64,000 bases of DNA, taken from the NCBI GenBank assembly GCA_015492245.1, contig WGFM01000017.1, positions 121,601 through 185,600 of the forward strand, given 5' to 3'. Shown here piece after piece: positions 33,975-42,790 of the stretch; the stretch's first letter is position 1; each line of letters begins with the position of its first letter. The notes beneath the pieces are model-generated. The model searched no databases, was not told where the DNA came from, and was given only the letters and a program-made list of their open reading frames with translations. The translations under genes were made by a program, and so were the position numbers. The stretch comes from Deltaproteobacteria bacterium. Lineage in GTDB: Bacteria > Desulfobacterota > GWC2-55-46 > DRQE01.

Positions 33975-36077
33975 ATGGCAAACCCCAGGGAGAAGAAAAG
34001 AGGCCTGTACTCGGAGATAACGGGGATAGCCTTCTTTGCACTGTTTCTGCTTTCAGGGGCAAGCCTTGTAGTGTATCACACAGGGCCTGAGAACTGGGTG
34101 GGTATTGTGGGAAACAATGTGTCCATGGTGTTGTTCGTTCTGATGGGCTATACGGCCTATGTGTTTCCCCTTCTGTTTCTGCTCTTAAGTTACTTCTTTC
34201 TCTTCAAAGAAGGCCTGTCTTTCAAGCTCTCCATGTTTCTGGGGCTGTGTGTGTTCGTAGTGGCAAGCTCGGGGCTGTTATCCCTTTTGGATAATGGCAT
34301 GTCCGCAGGTGGTATCATGGGAGACCTTGCCACAAGGTATATGGAGCCCTACCTTGGTGTCCTGGGCACACTTATAGTGCTGGGCTCTGTGTGGCTCATA
34401 GCCATAAGGCTTACCACCGGCATCTCTCTTGTAAGCTTTGTCGAAAGGCTGCTCGGGGTGTCCACAGCCATCTTCAGGGCCGCAGGCTGGCTTGTCTCCA
34501 GGCTCTTTGCAGGAAAGAAGGCCAACACAAGGCCTGTAAGGAAACCCTCTTCGGCACCTGCCATAGTTACTGCAGAGCCTCATAGAGAGAAGGCAAAGAA
34601 GGAAAAGGAGCCCCCTGAGAAGACCCAGCAGGAGTTCAGGTTCGTCCACAAAGAGGGTAGTTTTACGCTGCCACCTCTGTCATTTCTTGACCCTGTTCCA
34701 GAGAGAAAATACCAGCTCGACAAAGAGGCCCTCATAAAGAACTCGAGGATACTGGAGAAGAAACTGCGCGACTTCGGTGTGGAAGGCCGGGTGGTGGAGG
34801 TTCGTCCAGGCCCGGTCATAACTGTCTACGAGTTCGAGCCAGCCCCTGGCATAAAGGTGGGTAGAATAGTGAGCCTCTCGGATGACCTTGCCCTTGCCAT
34901 GCGCTCTACCTCCATAAGGATACTCGCGCCCATACCCGGAAAGGCCGTGGTCGGTATAGAGGTGCCCAACCCTGTGAGAGAAAAGATACTCCTGCGAGAG
35001 ATACTCGAAAGTCCTGCCTACAAAGACAGCCCATCGAGGCTCACCCTTGCCCTGGGAAAAGACGGCTCAGGGATGCCCTTTGTGGCAGACCTTAAGAAGA
35101 TGCCCCACCTTCTTATAGCAGGCTCCACAGGGGCAGGCAAAAGTGTATCCGTAAATGCAATGATACTGAGTATACTCTACAAGGCAACCCCTGAGGATGT
35201 AAGGCTCCTCCTTGTAGACCCGAAGATGCTCGAGCTCTCCTCCTACGAGGGCATACCGCACCTTCTCACCCCCGTGGTAACCAGCCCCAAGAGGGCCTCG
35301 GTGATGCTTAAGGGCATGGTATCAGAGATGGAGCGAAGATACAGCCTTCTGACCCAGAAAGGGGCGAGAAACATAGACGGCTACAACGAGCTTGTAGAAA
35401 AAGGGGGAAACCCTGAGGAGAAGAGACTGCCCTACATAGTGGTGGTCATAGACGAGCTTGCAGACCTTATGATGACCGCTGGAAAGGAGGTGGAGGACTC
35501 TCTTGTAAGGCTCTCGCAGATGGCAAGGGCCTCTGGCATTCACCTTATAGTGGCCACCCAGAGGCCCTCGGTGGATGTTATAACAGGGCTTATAAAGAGC
35601 AATTTCCCTGCAAGGCTCTCCTTCCAGGTGCCCTCCAGAACAGACTCGCGCACCATACTGGATACCTCCGGGGCAGAGAGCCTCCTTGGCGAGGGAGACA
35701 TGCTCTTCCTGCCACCGGGCTCACCAAAGCTGCACCGTGTCCACGGGGTGTTCGTCTCCGAAAGGGAGATAAAGAAGGTTACAGACTTCCTTAAAAGACA
35801 GGAAAGACCTGCCTATGAGGAAATACTCACAAAGAAGACCGTAAGCAAGATAGAGGAAGAGGAGGAGCTCGGTGAAGAGTTCATCAAGAGATACAACGAT
35901 GCGGTAAGGCTCGCCATGGAGATGGACATGATTTCCACCTCCTATATACAGAGAAGGCTCAGAGTGGGCTACAACACCGCAGCCCGCATAATAGAGAAGA
36001 TGGAGGAAGAGGGCATAGTGGGCCCCCAGCAGGGTAGCCGCCCCAGGGAGGTGTTGAAAAAGAGGCTTGAAGAATGA
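33975..36077 (+). CDS. ftsK: DNA translocase FtsK/SpoIIIE
   Basis: Septal motor that pumps chromosome termini during division, 700 residues. Four N-terminal membrane segments lie in the first 165 residues. A short charged linker leads to the alpha domain and the RecA-like motor with Walker A GSTGAGKSVSV, LVDPKMLELSSYEGIPHLL, Walker B VVVIDELADLMM, and RVSQMARASGIHL-like LSQMARASGIHLIVATQRPS. The C-terminal gamma winged helix is TSYIQRRLRVGYNTAARI, then IEKMEEEGIVGP. Its stop overlaps the lolA start by 4 bases. Confidence 0.96.
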   Translation: MANPREKKRGLYSEITGIAFFALFLLSGASLVVYHTGPENWVGIVGNNVSMVLFVLMGYTAYVFPLLFLLLSYFFLFKEGLSFKLSMFLGLCVFVVASSGLLSLLDNGMSAGGIMGDLATRYMEPYLGVLGTLIVLGSVWLIAIRLTTGISLVSFVERLLGVSTAIFRAAGWLVSRLFAGKKANTRPVRKPSSAPAIVTAEPHREKAKKEKEPPEKTQQEFRFVHKEGSFTLPPLSFLDPVPERKYQLDKEALIKNSRILEKKLRDFGVEGRVVEVRPGPVITVYEFEPAPGIKVGRIVSLSDDLALAMRSTSIRILAPIPGKAVVGIEVPNPVREKILLREILESPAYKDSPSRLTLALGKDGSGMPFVADLKKMPHLLIAGSTGAGKSVSVNAMILSILYKATPEDVRLLLVDPKMLELSSYEGIPHLLTPVVTSPKRASVMLKGMVSEMERRYSLLTQKGARNIDGYNELVEKGGNPEEKRLPYIVVVIDELADLMMTAGKEVEDSLVRLSQMARASGIHLIVATQRPSVDVITGLIKSNFPARLSFQVPSRTDSRTILDTSGAESLLGEGDMLFLPPGSPKLHRVHGVFVSEREIKKVTDFLKRQERPAYEEILTKKTVSKIEEEEELGEEFIKRYNDAVRLAMEMDMISTSYIQRRLRVGYNTAARIIEKMEEEGIVGPQQGSRPREVLKKRLEE

Positions 36078-36715
36078 AGAAGAAAAGGACCATCCCATAC
36101 CTTCTTGTGCTGATACTCTGTCTGCCCACCCTCGGCCAGACCGAAGAGCTCAAAACCATACTTACAGGACTTTCCCGCAAATACTCCCATATTAAGACCT
36201 TCTCTGGAGAGTTCTTTCAGGAGACCACCCACCCTGCCATAAAGAAGAAGAGCCTTTCACAGGGAAAGCTCCTCTTCAAGCGCCCGAACATGTTTCGCTG
36301 GTTGATGCTGAACCCGCCGGGCGAAGAGGTCATAAGCGATGGCACAACCCTGTGGATATACCAGCCAGAGCTCTCACAGACCATAAAGACCTCTACGCAG
36401 AGGGGTATGCCGGCACTGGTTGTAAGGCTTATAGGCTCGCTACAGAACATAGAAAGGGATTTTTCTGTGGAATACATGGGAGAGGTGGACAACACCGTAG
36501 CCCTCGAGCTGCGCCCGAAAGAAGAGATGGGGCCTGTGACAAGGCTCACACTCTTTGTTGACAGTAAAGAACTTACTGTGGTAAAGATTGAAATCAAAGA
36601 GGAGTTTGGGAGAACCACTTCCATAAGATTCACCCGGCTGGCCCTCAACCCCATACTGGACGACTCCCTCTTTCAGTACAAACCAGGGCCAGGAGTAACG
36701 GTTGTGGAGCCATGA
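36074..36715 (+). CDS. lolA: Outer-membrane lipoprotein carrier protein LolA
   Basis: Periplasmic chaperone that ferries lipoproteins to the outer membrane. The 213-residue protein has a signal peptide ending near CLPTLGQT. The LolA fold is recognisable: FSGEFFQETTHP, GKLLFKRPNMFRWLMLNPPG, DGTTLWIYQPELSQ, and PILDDSLFQYKPGPGV at the C-terminus. It overlaps ftsK upstream and the FecR-domain gene downstream by 4 bases each, so all three are co-translated. Confidence 0.9.
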   Translation: MKKKRTIPYLLVLILCLPTLGQTEELKTILTGLSRKYSHIKTFSGEFFQETTHPAIKKKSLSQGKLLFKRPNMFRWLMLNPPGEEVISDGTTLWIYQPELSQTIKTSTQRGMPALVVRLIGSLQNIERDFSVEYMGEVDNTVALELRPKEEMGPVTRLTLFVDSKELTVVKIEIKEEFGRTTSIRFTRLALNPILDDSLFQYKPGPGVTVVEP

Positions 36716-37503
36716 GGTATCTGTGTCTACCATACATAGTTCTTCTCTTCTTCCTTCTGGCACTACCTCTTGAGGTGTTCTCAGAGGATTACGAGCCCGT
36801 GGGCTGGGTTACAGAGGTATCAGGCGTTGCCACTGTGGCGGGCCCCGAGGAAGAACCATCTACGGTGGAGAGGGGCACGGAAATCTATATAAGCGATACC
36901 ATCGAGACAGGACCATCCGGCTCTGTAACCATGGAGCTTCAGGATGGCTCGGCAATAAGGGTTGGCGAAGACAGCACACTCAAGGTGGTAGACTTCCTCT
37001 ATAGAGAGGAAAGGGGGATGAACCGCTCCTTTTTCAAGCTCCTTAAAGGAAGTGTGCGTGGTATGCTCAACAGCCTCTTCGGAGAGGACTCTGAGATGAG
37101 TTTTGAGACCCCCACATCGATTGCAGGTGTTAAGGGGAGTGACCTGCTCGTCTGGATAGAGGATGGCCACACACTCGTTGCCCTCAACGAGGGGCGGGGC
37201 TTTGTGCGCCACAGGGATACACGCTTTCCAGGGGTTGTGTGGCTGAAACGGGGCTGGATGATAAAGGTTGCAAAGGGGCTGCCACCGGGCAAACCCTTCC
37301 TCGTGCCACCACACATCAAAAAACGGATACTTAAGTTCCAGATAAAACGGCATCGAGAGCTTATAAAGAAACTCAAAAAGCTCAAGAAACTTAAAAGAAA
37401 GAGGCTCCTGAAAAGACCCCACCTGCCGCCTGTCCCACCACCTTTTAAAAGACCTGTTAAAAGGCCAGGCCCTCCGCATAAACCCGGGCCACACCACAGG
37501 TAG
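36712..37503 (+). CDS. Exported FecR-domain protein with Lys/Pro-rich tail
   Basis: A 263-residue protein with a signal peptide (LLFFLLALPLEVFS), then a FecR domain: GWVTEVSGVATVA, IYISDTIETGPSGSVTMELQ, SFFKLLKGSVRGML and TPTSIAGVKGSDLLVW. This is the periplasmic sensing fold usually linked to anti-sigma factors or to structural roles. The tail from about 200 is strikingly basic and Pro-rich (KKLKKLKKLKRKRLLKRP, PHKPGPHHR), which could bind polyanions such as LPS or peptidoglycan. No sigma factor or TonB receptor is adjacent. Function is unknown. Confidence 0.8.
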   Translation: MRYLCLPYIVLLFFLLALPLEVFSEDYEPVGWVTEVSGVATVAGPEEEPSTVERGTEIYISDTIETGPSGSVTMELQDGSAIRVGEDSTLKVVDFLYREERGMNRSFFKLLKGSVRGMLNSLFGEDSEMSFETPTSIAGVKGSDLLVWIEDGHTLVALNEGRGFVRHRDTRFPGVVWLKRGWMIKVAKGLPPGKPFLVPPHIKKRILKFQIKRHRELIKKLKKLKKLKRKRLLKRPHLPPVPPPFKRPVKRPGPPHKPGPHHR

Positions 37504-37512
37504 CAGTATGCT

Positions 37513-38361
37513 ATGAAGACTGAATGGCTTGAAGTCGTTGCAAAGGGCGATAAAAGGGGGCAGGAGGTTGCCAGCGCCATCCTCATAGAGGCAGGCAGCC
37601 CCGGGGTGGAAGAAGTAGAAGAGGGCATGCTTCGTGCCTTCTTAAGGCCTGTGCCAGAGGATGGCCTCAGGGGGCTTGAAAGAAGGCTCTCACTTATAGG
37701 CTGGTCCTTCGAGGCAAGACCCTTCAGGGATAAAGACTGGCTTGAGGAGTGGAAAAGGTTCCTGAGGCCTGTCCGCATAAGGCCCCTTTTTGTCCACCAT
37801 GGCTTTGCCCATACCCATATACCCCATGGTTGCATCCCTGTGGAGATAGAACCCTCCATGGCCTTCGGCACAGGCACACATGCCTCGACAAGGCTTTCTC
37901 TTAAGGCACTTGTGTGGCTTCTCTTAAGAAGGGAGAGGCTCTTTACAGGCAAAAAGGAGATTTCCCTGCTCGATGTGGGCACAGGCTCTGGCATACTGGC
38001 CATGGCAGCAAGCAAGCTCGGTGCAGAAAGGGTGGTGGCAACCGATATAGATGGTGTTGCCCTCAAGAAGGCCAGAAGGAATGCAAGAAAAAATAAGACC
38101 CCTGTAAGGATTACAGGAAGGTCTCTTTCAGAGATAAGGGGTGGCTTTTCAGTGGTAGTTGCAAATATAATAAAAGAGAGCCTTCTTTCCCTGTCAGAGG
38201 GGCTTGTGGCCAGGACCATGAAAGGGGGCTACCTGGTCCTATCGGGCCTGTTGAGGGAAGACGAGGCAGAAGTGCTCAAGCGGTTCAGGGAGCTTTCCCT
38301 TTCACCTGAAAAGAGGTTTGTTCTAAAAGAATGGGTGGCACTTGTGATGAAAAGACCGTGA
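37513..38361 (+). CDS. prmA: Ribosomal protein L11 methyltransferase
   Basis: SAM-dependent trimethylation of L11, 282 residues. The N-terminal substrate-recognition domain has DWLEEWKRFLRPVRI. It is followed by EPSMAFGTGTHASTRL, the SAM motif LLDVGTGSGILAMAA, acidic VVATDIDGVAL, and motif VVVANIIKESLL. It begins 9 bases after the FecR-domain gene. Its TGA overlaps the preferred rsmE start (GTGA), a common pairing of these two genes. Confidence 0.94.
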   Translation: MKTEWLEVVAKGDKRGQEVASAILIEAGSPGVEEVEEGMLRAFLRPVPEDGLRGLERRLSLIGWSFEARPFRDKDWLEEWKRFLRPVRIRPLFVHHGFAHTHIPHGCIPVEIEPSMAFGTGTHASTRLSLKALVWLLLRRERLFTGKKEISLLDVGTGSGILAMAASKLGAERVVATDIDGVALKKARRNARKNKTPVRITGRSLSEIRGGFSVVVANIIKESLLSLSEGLVARTMKGGYLVLSGLLREDEAEVLKRFRELSLSPEKRFVLKEWVALVMKRP

Positions 38362-39092
38362 GGAGGTTTTTTACCCCCCTTATAGACACAGTGCGTGGCG
38401 TGGCAACCATAGAGAAAGAGGAGTTCCGGCACTTAAAAGGGGTGCTGCGGCTCGAAACAGGTTGCAGGGTGCGTGTGTTCGATGGCAGGGGCAGGGAGTT
38501 CACAGGCACCATAGAGGAGCTCTCCCGCCTGTCTGCACTGGTGAGGCTCGAAGAAGAGGTGGAAAACACCACAGAAAGCCCCCTTGAGATAACCCTGCTT
38601 CAGGCACTCCTCAAGGGGGACAAAAACGCCCTTGTGGTGCAGAAGGCAACAGAGCTTGGGGTAAAGAGGATAGTGCTCTTTACCACAGAGAGAACCCTTC
38701 CAGACCTTACGGCTGAAAAGACAGAACGCCTTAGAGAAAGGCTCGAGAAGGTCTCCATGGAAAGCCTCAAGCAATGTGGCAGAACCTCTGTGCCAGAGAT
38801 ACTCATAAAGGGGTTCAAGGAGGCCCTCGTTGCGGGTGGCTCTGTGCCACTTAAACTCCTGTTCCACGAAAGGGCGACCGGATCCCTCAAAGAGGTCCTT
38901 ACAGGGCACAGCACCTGCAGGGCCCTGACCCTGGGGGTGGGCCCTGAAGGAGGATTCTCTCAGGAAGAGGTGGCACTTGCAGAAAAGATGGGCTACCTTG
39001 CCGTAAGGTGTGCCCCACGGGTGCTGAGGGCAGAGACCACCGGTATCGTGGCCACAGCCCTCCTCCAGTACGCACTGGGAGACATGGGCTGA
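38358..39092 (+). CDS. rsmE: 16S rRNA (uracil1498-N3)-methyltransferase
   Basis: SPOUT-class rRNA methyltransferase, about 244 residues. It has an N-terminal PUA-like domain (FRHLKGVLRLETGCRVRVFDG) and a knot domain with KATELGVKRIVLFTTERT, GVGPEGGFSQEEVALAE and PRVLRAETTGIVATALLQYA. I chose the GTG at 38358, which overlaps the prmA stop and gives VRRFF at the N-terminus like the family. The ATG at 38331 would add nine unlike residues. Confidence 0.92.
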   Translation: MRRFFTPLIDTVRGVATIEKEEFRHLKGVLRLETGCRVRVFDGRGREFTGTIEELSRLSALVRLEEEVENTTESPLEITLLQALLKGDKNALVVQKATELGVKRIVLFTTERTLPDLTAEKTERLRERLEKVSMESLKQCGRTSVPEILIKGFKEALVAGGSVPLKLLFHERATGSLKEVLTGHSTCRALTLGVGPEGGFSQEEVALAEKMGYLAVRCAPRVLRAETTGIVATALLQYALGDMG

Positions 39093-39108
39093 AGGGGGAG
39101 TTTTTTAC

Positions 39109-39136
39109 TTGAAAAACCCTTCTGTTCTGGTAAATT
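39109..39136 (+). promoter_or_regulatory. Possible promoter of glyS
   Basis: TTGAAA (39109-39114) and TAAATT (39131-39136) lie 16 bases apart in the 57-base gap after rsmE. The transcript would start only a few bases before the ATG at 39150, so this is uncertain. Confidence 0.35.
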
Positions 39137-39149
39137 GATATATCCTCCA

Positions 39150-41318
39150 ATGGCCAAGGAACTTCTGTTAGAGATAGGCTCCGAGGAGCTTCCTGCCCGC
39201 TTCATCGAAGAGGGCCGAAGGGGGCTTGGAGGGCTTATTAAAGAAAGGCTTGAGGCATGCGGCCTCGAGTTTGCCCGCATCTACACCCTTGCCACCCCCA
39301 GAAGGCTTACAGCCGTTGTGGAAGGGCTCTCGGAAAGAGAGCCCGATAGAACGGTGGAACTCAAGGGGCCTGCAAAACGGGCCGCCTACGACCCCCGGGG
39401 AAGACCCACAAAGGCACTTGAGGGGTTCATGCGCTCACAGGGGCTTGAAGAGAAAGACCTTCAGGTGGTGGAAACCCCGAAGGGTGAATACATATACGGC
39501 ATGAAAGAGCTGAAGGGTAGACCCACAGACTCGATTCTGCCAGAGATACTGTCAGATGTGGTGTCCTCTCTTTCCTTTCCAAAGACCATGCGCTGGAAAG
39601 ACCTCACCATAAGATACCCCAGGCCCATGCACTGGCTGCTTGCCATATATGGGGGGAAGGTGGTGGACTTCTGCTTCGGGCCTGTGCGGGCCTCCAACAG
39701 AACCAGGGGGCACAGGTTCATGGCACCTGAAGAGTTCTGTGTGGACAGTGTGGAGGCCTACATCGAAGGGCTTGAGGAAAGATTCGTGGTGGTCTCTCCT
39801 GAAAGACGCAGAGAGCTTATAGTTGAGAAGATGAGAGAACTTGTAGAAAAGGCAGGGGGACTCCCCCTTGAAGACCCTGCCCTCCTTGATGAGGTGGTAA
39901 ACCTTGTGGAATATCCCGTGGTGATATTGGGTGGGTTCGACCATGGGTTTCTGTCCATGCCAGAAGAGGTGGTTATAAACGCCATGCGGGAGCACCAGAG
40001 ATACTTTGGCATCAATGGCCCTGATGGCACACTTATGCCCCTGTTCATAACCGTTGCAAACACCCCTGGAGACACAGACACCATAAGAAGGGGTAACGAG
40101 CGGGTCCTCCGAGCCAGGCTCAACGATGCGCAGTTCTACTATGAAAGGGATAAGAAGGTAAGCCCTGTCCAGAGGGTGGAAGAACTCAAGGGTGTGGTAT
40201 TCCAGGCAAAACTCGGCACATCCTACCAGAAGACAGAACGATTCACCCGCCTTGCCCTGTTCCTGGCAGAAAGGCTCGATTTTGCCGAGCCACCTCTTGA
40301 AAGGCCATCCCCACAGGACTTTCTTACCGAAAGGTTCAACCCCGCAGGGCTTGATAAGAGGGGTGTTTCTGAAAAAGAGCTCAACTACATCATAACAGGC
40401 AGGGCCTGTATGCTCGCAAAGAGTGATCTTACAAGTGGTATGGTAGGAGAGTTTCCAGCACTTCAGGGTATAATGGGCAGAGAATACGCCCGCCTTCACG
40501 GAGAGATACCCCTGGTATACAACGCCATATACGAACACTACCTTCCACAACATGCAGGCGACAGGCTTCCATCAACCCATGTGGCAAGCCTCGTGAGCAT
40601 TGCAGACAGGCTCGATACCATAGTGGGCTGCTTTGCCACAGGGGTTGAACCCACAGGCACACAGGACCCCTACGGGCTCAGACGCCTTGCCCTCGGCATA
40701 ATAGCCATAGTGCTGGAGAAGGGCTACAGGGTAGGGCTCGATGTGCTCGTGGAAAAGAGCGCCGAGCTTCTGGCCGAAAGACTCTCTTTCGATAGAGAAA
40801 AGACCATCTCCGGGGTGCTCGAGTTCTTCAAGGAGAGGCTTCGCCAGAGGCTTCTTTCCCAGGGGCTATCCCATGACTCTGTGGAGGCAGTGCTCTCAAC
40901 TCCATGGTTCGATATGGTGGATACAGTGGAAAGGATAAAGGCCCTTGAGGGGTTCAAGACACACCCTGCCTTTGCAGAACTCATAGTGGCATTCAAGAGG
41001 GTATCCAACATACTGAAAGGGGTAAGCCCCAAGGACAGGCCCGATGAGACACTCTTTGCAGAAGAGCCCGAAAGAGAGCTCTTCAAGAAGGCAGAAGAGC
41101 TAAGACCTGTGCTCAAAAGACTCTCTGAAGAGGCCAACTACAGAGAGCTCTTTGCAACCCTGGCAGGTATAAAAGAGGTGGTGGATAGTTTCTTCGACGG
41201 GGTAAAGGTGATGGCAGAGGATGAAAGGATCAGAGAGAACAGGCTTGCACTCCTCAACCATGTGAGGTCTCTCTACATAGAGATAGCCGACCTTTCAAGG
41301 ATTACCCTGCAGATATAG
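39150..41318 (+). CDS. glyS: Glycyl-tRNA synthetase beta subunit
   Basis: Beta chain of the bacterial alpha2beta2 glycyl-tRNA synthetase, 722 residues. Family marks are LLLEIGSEELPARFIEE at the start, RYPRPMHWLLAIYGG, MREHQRYFGING and NERVLRARLNDAQFYYERD. An HD-type segment and a C-terminal anticodon-binding DALR-like region end SLYIEIADLSRI. The ATG at 39150 is preferred over one at 39135. The alpha-subunit gene glyQ, normally just upstream, is not here: rsmE occupies that place. Confidence 0.95.
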   Translation: MAKELLLEIGSEELPARFIEEGRRGLGGLIKERLEACGLEFARIYTLATPRRLTAVVEGLSEREPDRTVELKGPAKRAAYDPRGRPTKALEGFMRSQGLEEKDLQVVETPKGEYIYGMKELKGRPTDSILPEILSDVVSSLSFPKTMRWKDLTIRYPRPMHWLLAIYGGKVVDFCFGPVRASNRTRGHRFMAPEEFCVDSVEAYIEGLEERFVVVSPERRRELIVEKMRELVEKAGGLPLEDPALLDEVVNLVEYPVVILGGFDHGFLSMPEEVVINAMREHQRYFGINGPDGTLMPLFITVANTPGDTDTIRRGNERVLRARLNDAQFYYERDKKVSPVQRVEELKGVVFQAKLGTSYQKTERFTRLALFLAERLDFAEPPLERPSPQDFLTERFNPAGLDKRGVSEKELNYIITGRACMLAKSDLTSGMVGEFPALQGIMGREYARLHGEIPLVYNAIYEHYLPQHAGDRLPSTHVASLVSIADRLDTIVGCFATGVEPTGTQDPYGLRRLALGIIAIVLEKGYRVGLDVLVEKSAELLAERLSFDREKTISGVLEFFKERLRQRLLSQGLSHDSVEAVLSTPWFDMVDTVERIKALEGFKTHPAFAELIVAFKRVSNILKGVSPKDRPDETLFAEEPERELFKKAEELRPVLKRLSEEANYRELFATLAGIKEVVDSFFDGVKVMAEDERIRENRLALLNHVRSLYIEIADLSRITLQI

Positions 41319-41384
41319 CAGGCCCGTTGGCCTTTGAACCACTGGAACGGTATGTTCCTGGCAGCCACCTGTGGTGTGGAGGGC

Positions 41385-42782
41385 CTATTTGCCTATACAG
41401 AAGGTGCTGAAGATCCTGTCCAGTATATCCTCTGTTGCGGTCTGGCCTGTAAGCTCACCAAGCCTTTCCAGCGCCCACCGAAGCTCCACACACAGGATCT
41501 CCCTTGGCTCGCCCCTTTCGGCACACCCCCTTGCCCTTTCAAGCCCCTCGAGGCACCTTCTGAGTGCATCCCGGTGTCTTACAGAGACTATGAGCTCTAA
41601 CGGCTCTGCCCCTTCTCTTTCTGCACATACCTCTTCATAGATGGCCTCCTCGAGCCCCTCGATGCCCTCTTCTCTTGCTGCAGAGATGAATACCACCCGG
41701 AACCCATTGAAAAGCTCTCCTATCTCTCGGGCCACATCGTCTCTGTCTTCCACCAGGTCCATCTTGTTTGCCACAACTATGAAGCCCTTGTCCCGAAGCT
41801 CTTCTTTGAGGGCTAAAAGCACCGAAAGGTCTTCTCCGAGCCCTCCTTCCATGGATGCATCGGTTACAAACAGTGTCAGCTCTGCCCTCTCTGCCCGCCT
41901 TTTTGCCCTGTCTATACCCATGGCCTCTACGGGGTCTTCTGCCCGGCGAAGCCCGGCTGTATCCACAAGCCTTATGGGCAACCCCCTCATGGATACCACC
42001 TCCTCTATAAAGTCCCGTGTGGTCCCGGGCTGTGGGGTTACTATGGCGCGTTCTTCCTTAAGGAGGATATTGAGAAGGGTGGATTTTCCCACATTGGGTC
42101 TACCAAGGATTACCACGCTCACCCCCTCTTTGAGTGCATGGCCTTCCCTGAAGGTGGCAAGAAGTGCCCCCACCTCTCTTTCCACAGAGGAGACCCTTTT
42201 GAGAAGCTCTTCGGTTGGGAGTGTTTCTATCTCCTCTTCTGCAAAGTCGAGCTCTGCCTCACACGCTGCGGCAAGCTCCATGAGGGTGTCTTTGATCTCC
42301 TCTATCTTCGAAGACAGCCTGCCCTCGAGCCTTCCCCTTGCGCTCTGTGCCGCCCTCTCTGTCTTTGCCCTTATGAGGTCTATGACGGCCTCTGCCTGGA
42401 GAAGGTCCAGCTTTCCGTTTATGAACGCCCTCTTTGTGAACTCCCCGGGTTCTGCTGGCCTGGCTCCCAGCGAGACAAGTGCCTGGACTATCTCCTCCAG
42501 CACCACCATGCTTCCATGGGCGTAGAGCTCCACCACATCCTCGCCCGTGAAGGAGCGGGGGGCCTTCATGTAGACCATGTATCCATCGTCTATCGTGTTG
42601 CCCTGGGGGTCCTTCATGGTGCCGTAGTAGAGCCTCTGGGGGGTGTGGCGTGCCCGTAAGCTTCGGGGGCTGAAGACCCCTTTAGCCATGGAGAGGGCAT
42701 CCCTTCCCGAAAGCCTCACCACCCCTATGGCTCCTTCGCCCACAGGGGTGGAGATGGCTACTATCGTGTCTTTCGGGTTCAT
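41385..42782 (-). CDS. mnmE: tRNA modification GTPase MnmE (TrmE)
   Basis: With MnmG it modifies wobble uridines of tRNA. The 465 residues are arranged as an N-terminal folate-binding domain (TIVAISTPVGEGAIGVVRLSG), a helical domain, a G domain with P-loop GRPNVGKSTLLN and DTAGLR, and the essential C-terminal FCIGK cysteine. It is the last gene of the origin cluster, 8 bases after yidC, convergent with glyS. The jag/khpB gene common between yidC and mnmE in other bacteria is absent. Confidence 0.96.
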   Translation of the reverse strand: MNPKDTIVAISTPVGEGAIGVVRLSGRDALSMAKGVFSPRSLRARHTPQRLYYGTMKDPQGNTIDDGYMVYMKAPRSFTGEDVVELYAHGSMVVLEEIVQALVSLGARPAEPGEFTKRAFINGKLDLLQAEAVIDLIRAKTERAAQSARGRLEGRLSSKIEEIKDTLMELAAACEAELDFAEEEIETLPTEELLKRVSSVEREVGALLATFREGHALKEGVSVVILGRPNVGKSTLLNILLKEERAIVTPQPGTTRDFIEEVVSMRGLPIRLVDTAGLRRAEDPVEAMGIDRAKRRAERAELTLFVTDASMEGGLGEDLSVLLALKEELRDKGFIVVANKMDLVEDRDDVAREIGELFNGFRVVFISAAREEGIEGLEEAIYEEVCAEREGAEPLELIVSVRHRDALRRCLEGLERARGCAERGEPREILCVELRWALERLGELTGQTATEDILDRIFSTFCIGK

Positions 42783-42790
42783 GGGGCTGT

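Noticed and set aside
39552..40553. A 333-codon antisense frame opposite glyS
   Set aside because: glyS is unambiguous on the plus strand; the antisense product lacks any family motif.
41641..42525. A 294-codon plus-strand frame opposite mnmE
   Set aside because: Ser-rich shadow of the MnmE gene without start signals.
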